Origin: JAJKIP01 sp040509055 | Lineage (GTDB): Bacteria; Bacteroidota; Bacteroidia; Chitinophagales; Chitinophagaceae | Direction of reading: 5' to 3' | NCBI GenBank assembly: GCA_040509055.1 | Contig: JBEVLT010000334.1 | Span: 1 to 7,637, forward strand | Length of the DNA: 7,637 bases | Shown: positions 5,616-7,637 of the stretch, piece after piece | How the letters are laid out: the number at the start of each line of letters is the position of its first letter | Position numbering within the stretch: the first letter of the stretch is position 1 | Translations under genes and position numbers: made by a program | Notes under the pieces: model-generated | The model's input: only the letters and a program-made list of their open reading frames with translations | Databases searched by the model: none | Told to the model about the DNA's origin: nothing

Positions 5616-7595
5616 ATGAAAATTAAAACCGGTACGAAAAAACAAGCCAGCGCGAAAAGCAGGCTGAAACAAACGCTGGCGCCGCCTGCCAAACGATGGA
5701 CAAGGGATTACATATTCGATGTGCTCAGGGAGCTTGGCATCCATTACATCTTCGGTGTGCCGGGCACCAACGAGATTCCGATCATCGACGGCACTTCTTA
5801 CCCGGAAAACGAAGTGCGCTATATCGAATGCCTGCATGAAAATATTGCCATGGGGGCCGCCATGGGCTCTGCCCGCATGACCGGCAAGCCCGGTATCGTA
5901 GTGGTGCATGTGACACCCGGCATCGCCCATGGCATCGGCAACCTCTTCAATGCCTGGCGCTCACAGGTACCCCTGGTGATCTTTTGCTGCCAGCAGCAAA
6001 ACGAACTGGTAACACAGGAGCCCCTGCTGGCCTCCAACCTGGTGGACCTGGCCAAACAATACACCAAGTGGGCGCATGAGGTACGCACGCCTGAAGAGAT
6101 GCCGCTGGTGCTGCAACGGGCATTCAAAGAAGCCATGGCGCCGCCCAACGGCCCGGTATTCATCTCCATTCCCTGGGAGTTTACCATGCGCCGTATCAGC
6201 AATGAAGCGCATATCAAAGGCATTACCCGCATCTCCCCGCATTTCACGGGCGACCCGGATACCATCACCCAGGCAGCCTCTCTGCTGTCCAAAGCAAAAA
6301 ACCCCATCATCGTAGTGGGCGATGCAGCAGGCTATGCCGATGCATGGCCGGAACTGCAGCAACTGGCCGAACTGCTGGGCGCTCCCGTGCTGCTGCAAAC
6401 CTTCAGCAGCCTGGCCAATTATCCGAACAACGACTATCACTGGCAGGGTGAGCTGCCGGGCAGCCAGCAGGCGCTGCGCCAGGTATTCGAGCCGCATGAT
6501 GTAGCCTTCCTGGTAGGTTTTGGCGCGCAGGCACAGGTGACGGTATTCAAATACACCGACGGCGCACTGATACCCGACCATGTGAAGCAGGTATACCTGA
6601 CCAATAATACCTGGGATATCGGCAAAAACTATTACGGCGAATCGGCCATATTCGGCGACATCAAGGCTACGCTTCCCCTCATCAATACACATATCCGGCA
6701 ACATCCTTCCAGAGGAGCGGCAATGCGCAATAAAAAACTGAAACAACTGGATGTACAGCGCCGCAAGGACTGGGATGCTTACAGGCAAAAGGCCATGCAG
6801 CAAAAAGACATCTGGGCTGTGCTGATCGCCGATGCCCTGCGCAATGCCATCGTAAAAAAAAGGCTGGAAAAACAATTTGTCTATGTGCACGAAGCCGTGT
6901 CGGATGCAGCGCCCTTCCAGTACCTGCTGCCGCTGGGCACGCAGGCATCGAAACCGATCAGCTATTACTGCGTGGCCGGCGGTTCATTAGGCTGGTCCAT
7001 GCCAGCTTCGCTGGGCATCAAGCTGGAAGCCAAAGGCGTGCAGGGCATCGATACCACACTTGTAGTGAATGCCGTGGGCGACGGCTCTTCGCTGTTCTAT
7101 TCGCAGGTGTACTGGAGTGCGGCACATGAAGGCCTGGCTGTTCTCTACATCGTGACGAATAACCGCGAATACCATACGCTGCAGCTGGGCCTGCAGCAGG
7201 TGATCGCCACCTATGGTTCGGCACCGGGTTATGAATGGCAACCTGCCACCACCGACCCGGATTACCTGCGCATCCGCAAACCCGACTTCGATTTTGTGAC
7301 ACTGGCCAAAGCCTATGGCAATGAAGAAGGGGAAAAAGTGGAAAAACCCGAAGACGTGCAGGCAGCCGTGCTGCGCGGAGTAGAATATGTGCTCACGCAA
7401 AAGAAATCGTATATCCTGGATATGCGCATGGCGCAGGAAACGCCTGCCACTCCGGTGACAACGGCAAAGGCGCAGGAAGATTTCCTGAAACGCTACCGCG
7501 AACAACCGGTGCTGGACGTGTTCCACCACCAGCAAAGCGGCCTGCTGAAGTCTTCGCGTGGCAGCATTCCATCAAATATGCCGTCCTTGTCCTGA
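5616..7595 (+). CDS. Thiamine-diphosphate-dependent decarboxylase/carboligase (benzoylformate decarboxylase / acetolactate synthase-like)
   Basis: This is a 659-residue cytosolic enzyme with the classic three domains. The N-terminal pyrimidine-binding domain (about 28-190) has FGVPGTNEIP and LHENIAMG, where Glu75 is the expected activator of ThDP. The central domain spans about 213-355. The C-terminal pyrophosphate-binding domain (about 425-605) has VAGGSLGWSMPASLG and the ThDP/Mg motif GDG (488-490) to NN (515-516), with 24 residues between. Compared from memory with Pseudomonas benzoylformate decarboxylase, Glu47 and His70 match Glu75 and His98, Ser26 becomes Thr51, and His281 falls near Val308, so the substrate may differ. 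Family members are usually 530-600 residues. The extra length comes from a Lys/Arg-rich N-terminus (1-27), a charged linker (360-400) and a tail (606-659). The ATG at 5616 is in frame with no Shine-Dalgarno; a later start near residue 28 cannot be excluded. It is likely monocistronic in this window. Confidence 0.88.
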   Translation: MKIKTGTKKQASAKSRLKQTLAPPAKRWTRDYIFDVLRELGIHYIFGVPGTNEIPIIDGTSYPENEVRYIECLHENIAMGAAMGSARMTGKPGIVVVHVTPGIAHGIGNLFNAWRSQVPLVIFCCQQQNELVTQEPLLASNLVDLAKQYTKWAHEVRTPEEMPLVLQRAFKEAMAPPNGPVFISIPWEFTMRRISNEAHIKGITRISPHFTGDPDTITQAASLLSKAKNPIIVVGDAAGYADAWPELQQLAELLGAPVLLQTFSSLANYPNNDYHWQGELPGSQQALRQVFEPHDVAFLVGFGAQAQVTVFKYTDGALIPDHVKQVYLTNNTWDIGKNYYGESAIFGDIKATLPLINTHIRQHPSRGAAMRNKKLKQLDVQRRKDWDAYRQKAMQQKDIWAVLIADALRNAIVKKRLEKQFVYVHEAVSDAAPFQYLLPLGTQASKPISYYCVAGGSLGWSMPASLGIKLEAKGVQGIDTTLVVNAVGDGSSLFYSQVYWSAAHEGLAVLYIVTNNREYHTLQLGLQQVIATYGSAPGYEWQPATTDPDYLRIRKPDFDFVTLAKAYGNEEGEKVEKPEDVQAAVLRGVEYVLTQKKSYILDMRMAQETPATPVTTAKAQEDFLKRYREQPVLDVFHHQQSGLLKSSRGSIPSNMPSLS

Positions 7596-7637
7596 CAAAT
7601 CATTAAACCCCTCACCTCCAAACTTGCGGAAGCATCC

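Noticed and set aside
5961..6890. Minus-strand open frame (309 codons) opposite the ThDP enzyme
   Set aside because: The + strand frame contains unmistakable ThDP enzyme motifs; the antisense translation has no coherent domain.

Overview
This window looks like a chromosomal segment of a Bacteroidota bacterium, plausibly Chitinophagaceae-like. Five successive secreted proteins each have a signal peptide whose predicted cleavage leaves an N-terminal glutamine, the pattern called the Bacteroidetes Q-rule. Starts mostly lack Shine-Dalgarno sequences and sit behind A/T-rich leaders. All six genes are on the + strand.

Region 1 (2-5019) is a compact five-gene exported-protein locus. It holds a small pilin-like/beta-sandwich protein (5' end cut off by the window edge), a close paralogue of it (about 65% identical by hand alignment), two tandem PapD-like periplasmic chaperones, and a 678-residue protein. 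That large protein has three tandem domains of about 170 residues, each with a Cys pair 42-44 residues apart, and a C-terminal domain whose pattern resembles the two small proteins. The set (subunits, two chaperones, large modular subunit) looks like a chaperone-dependent surface fibre or adhesin system. No outer-membrane usher is visible; one may lie upstream of the window. A strong hairpin separates the first subunit gene from the second and may act as a terminator, attenuator or mRNA stabiliser.

Region 2 (5020-5615) is about 600 nt with no convincing gene. It contains several inverted repeats and a weak Bacteroidota-type promoter candidate, and it probably separates two transcription units.

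Region 3 (5616-7595) encodes a cytosolic thiamine-diphosphate-dependent decarboxylase/carboligase related to benzoylformate decarboxylase and acetolactate synthase. It has a basic N-terminal extension and a partly altered active site, and its substrate cannot be named. It is probably functionally unrelated to the fibre locus. The last 42 nt hold nothing recognisable.

The candidate system worth attention is Region 1. Its parts and their shared domain are visible in the sequence; its assembly route and biological role are inference.
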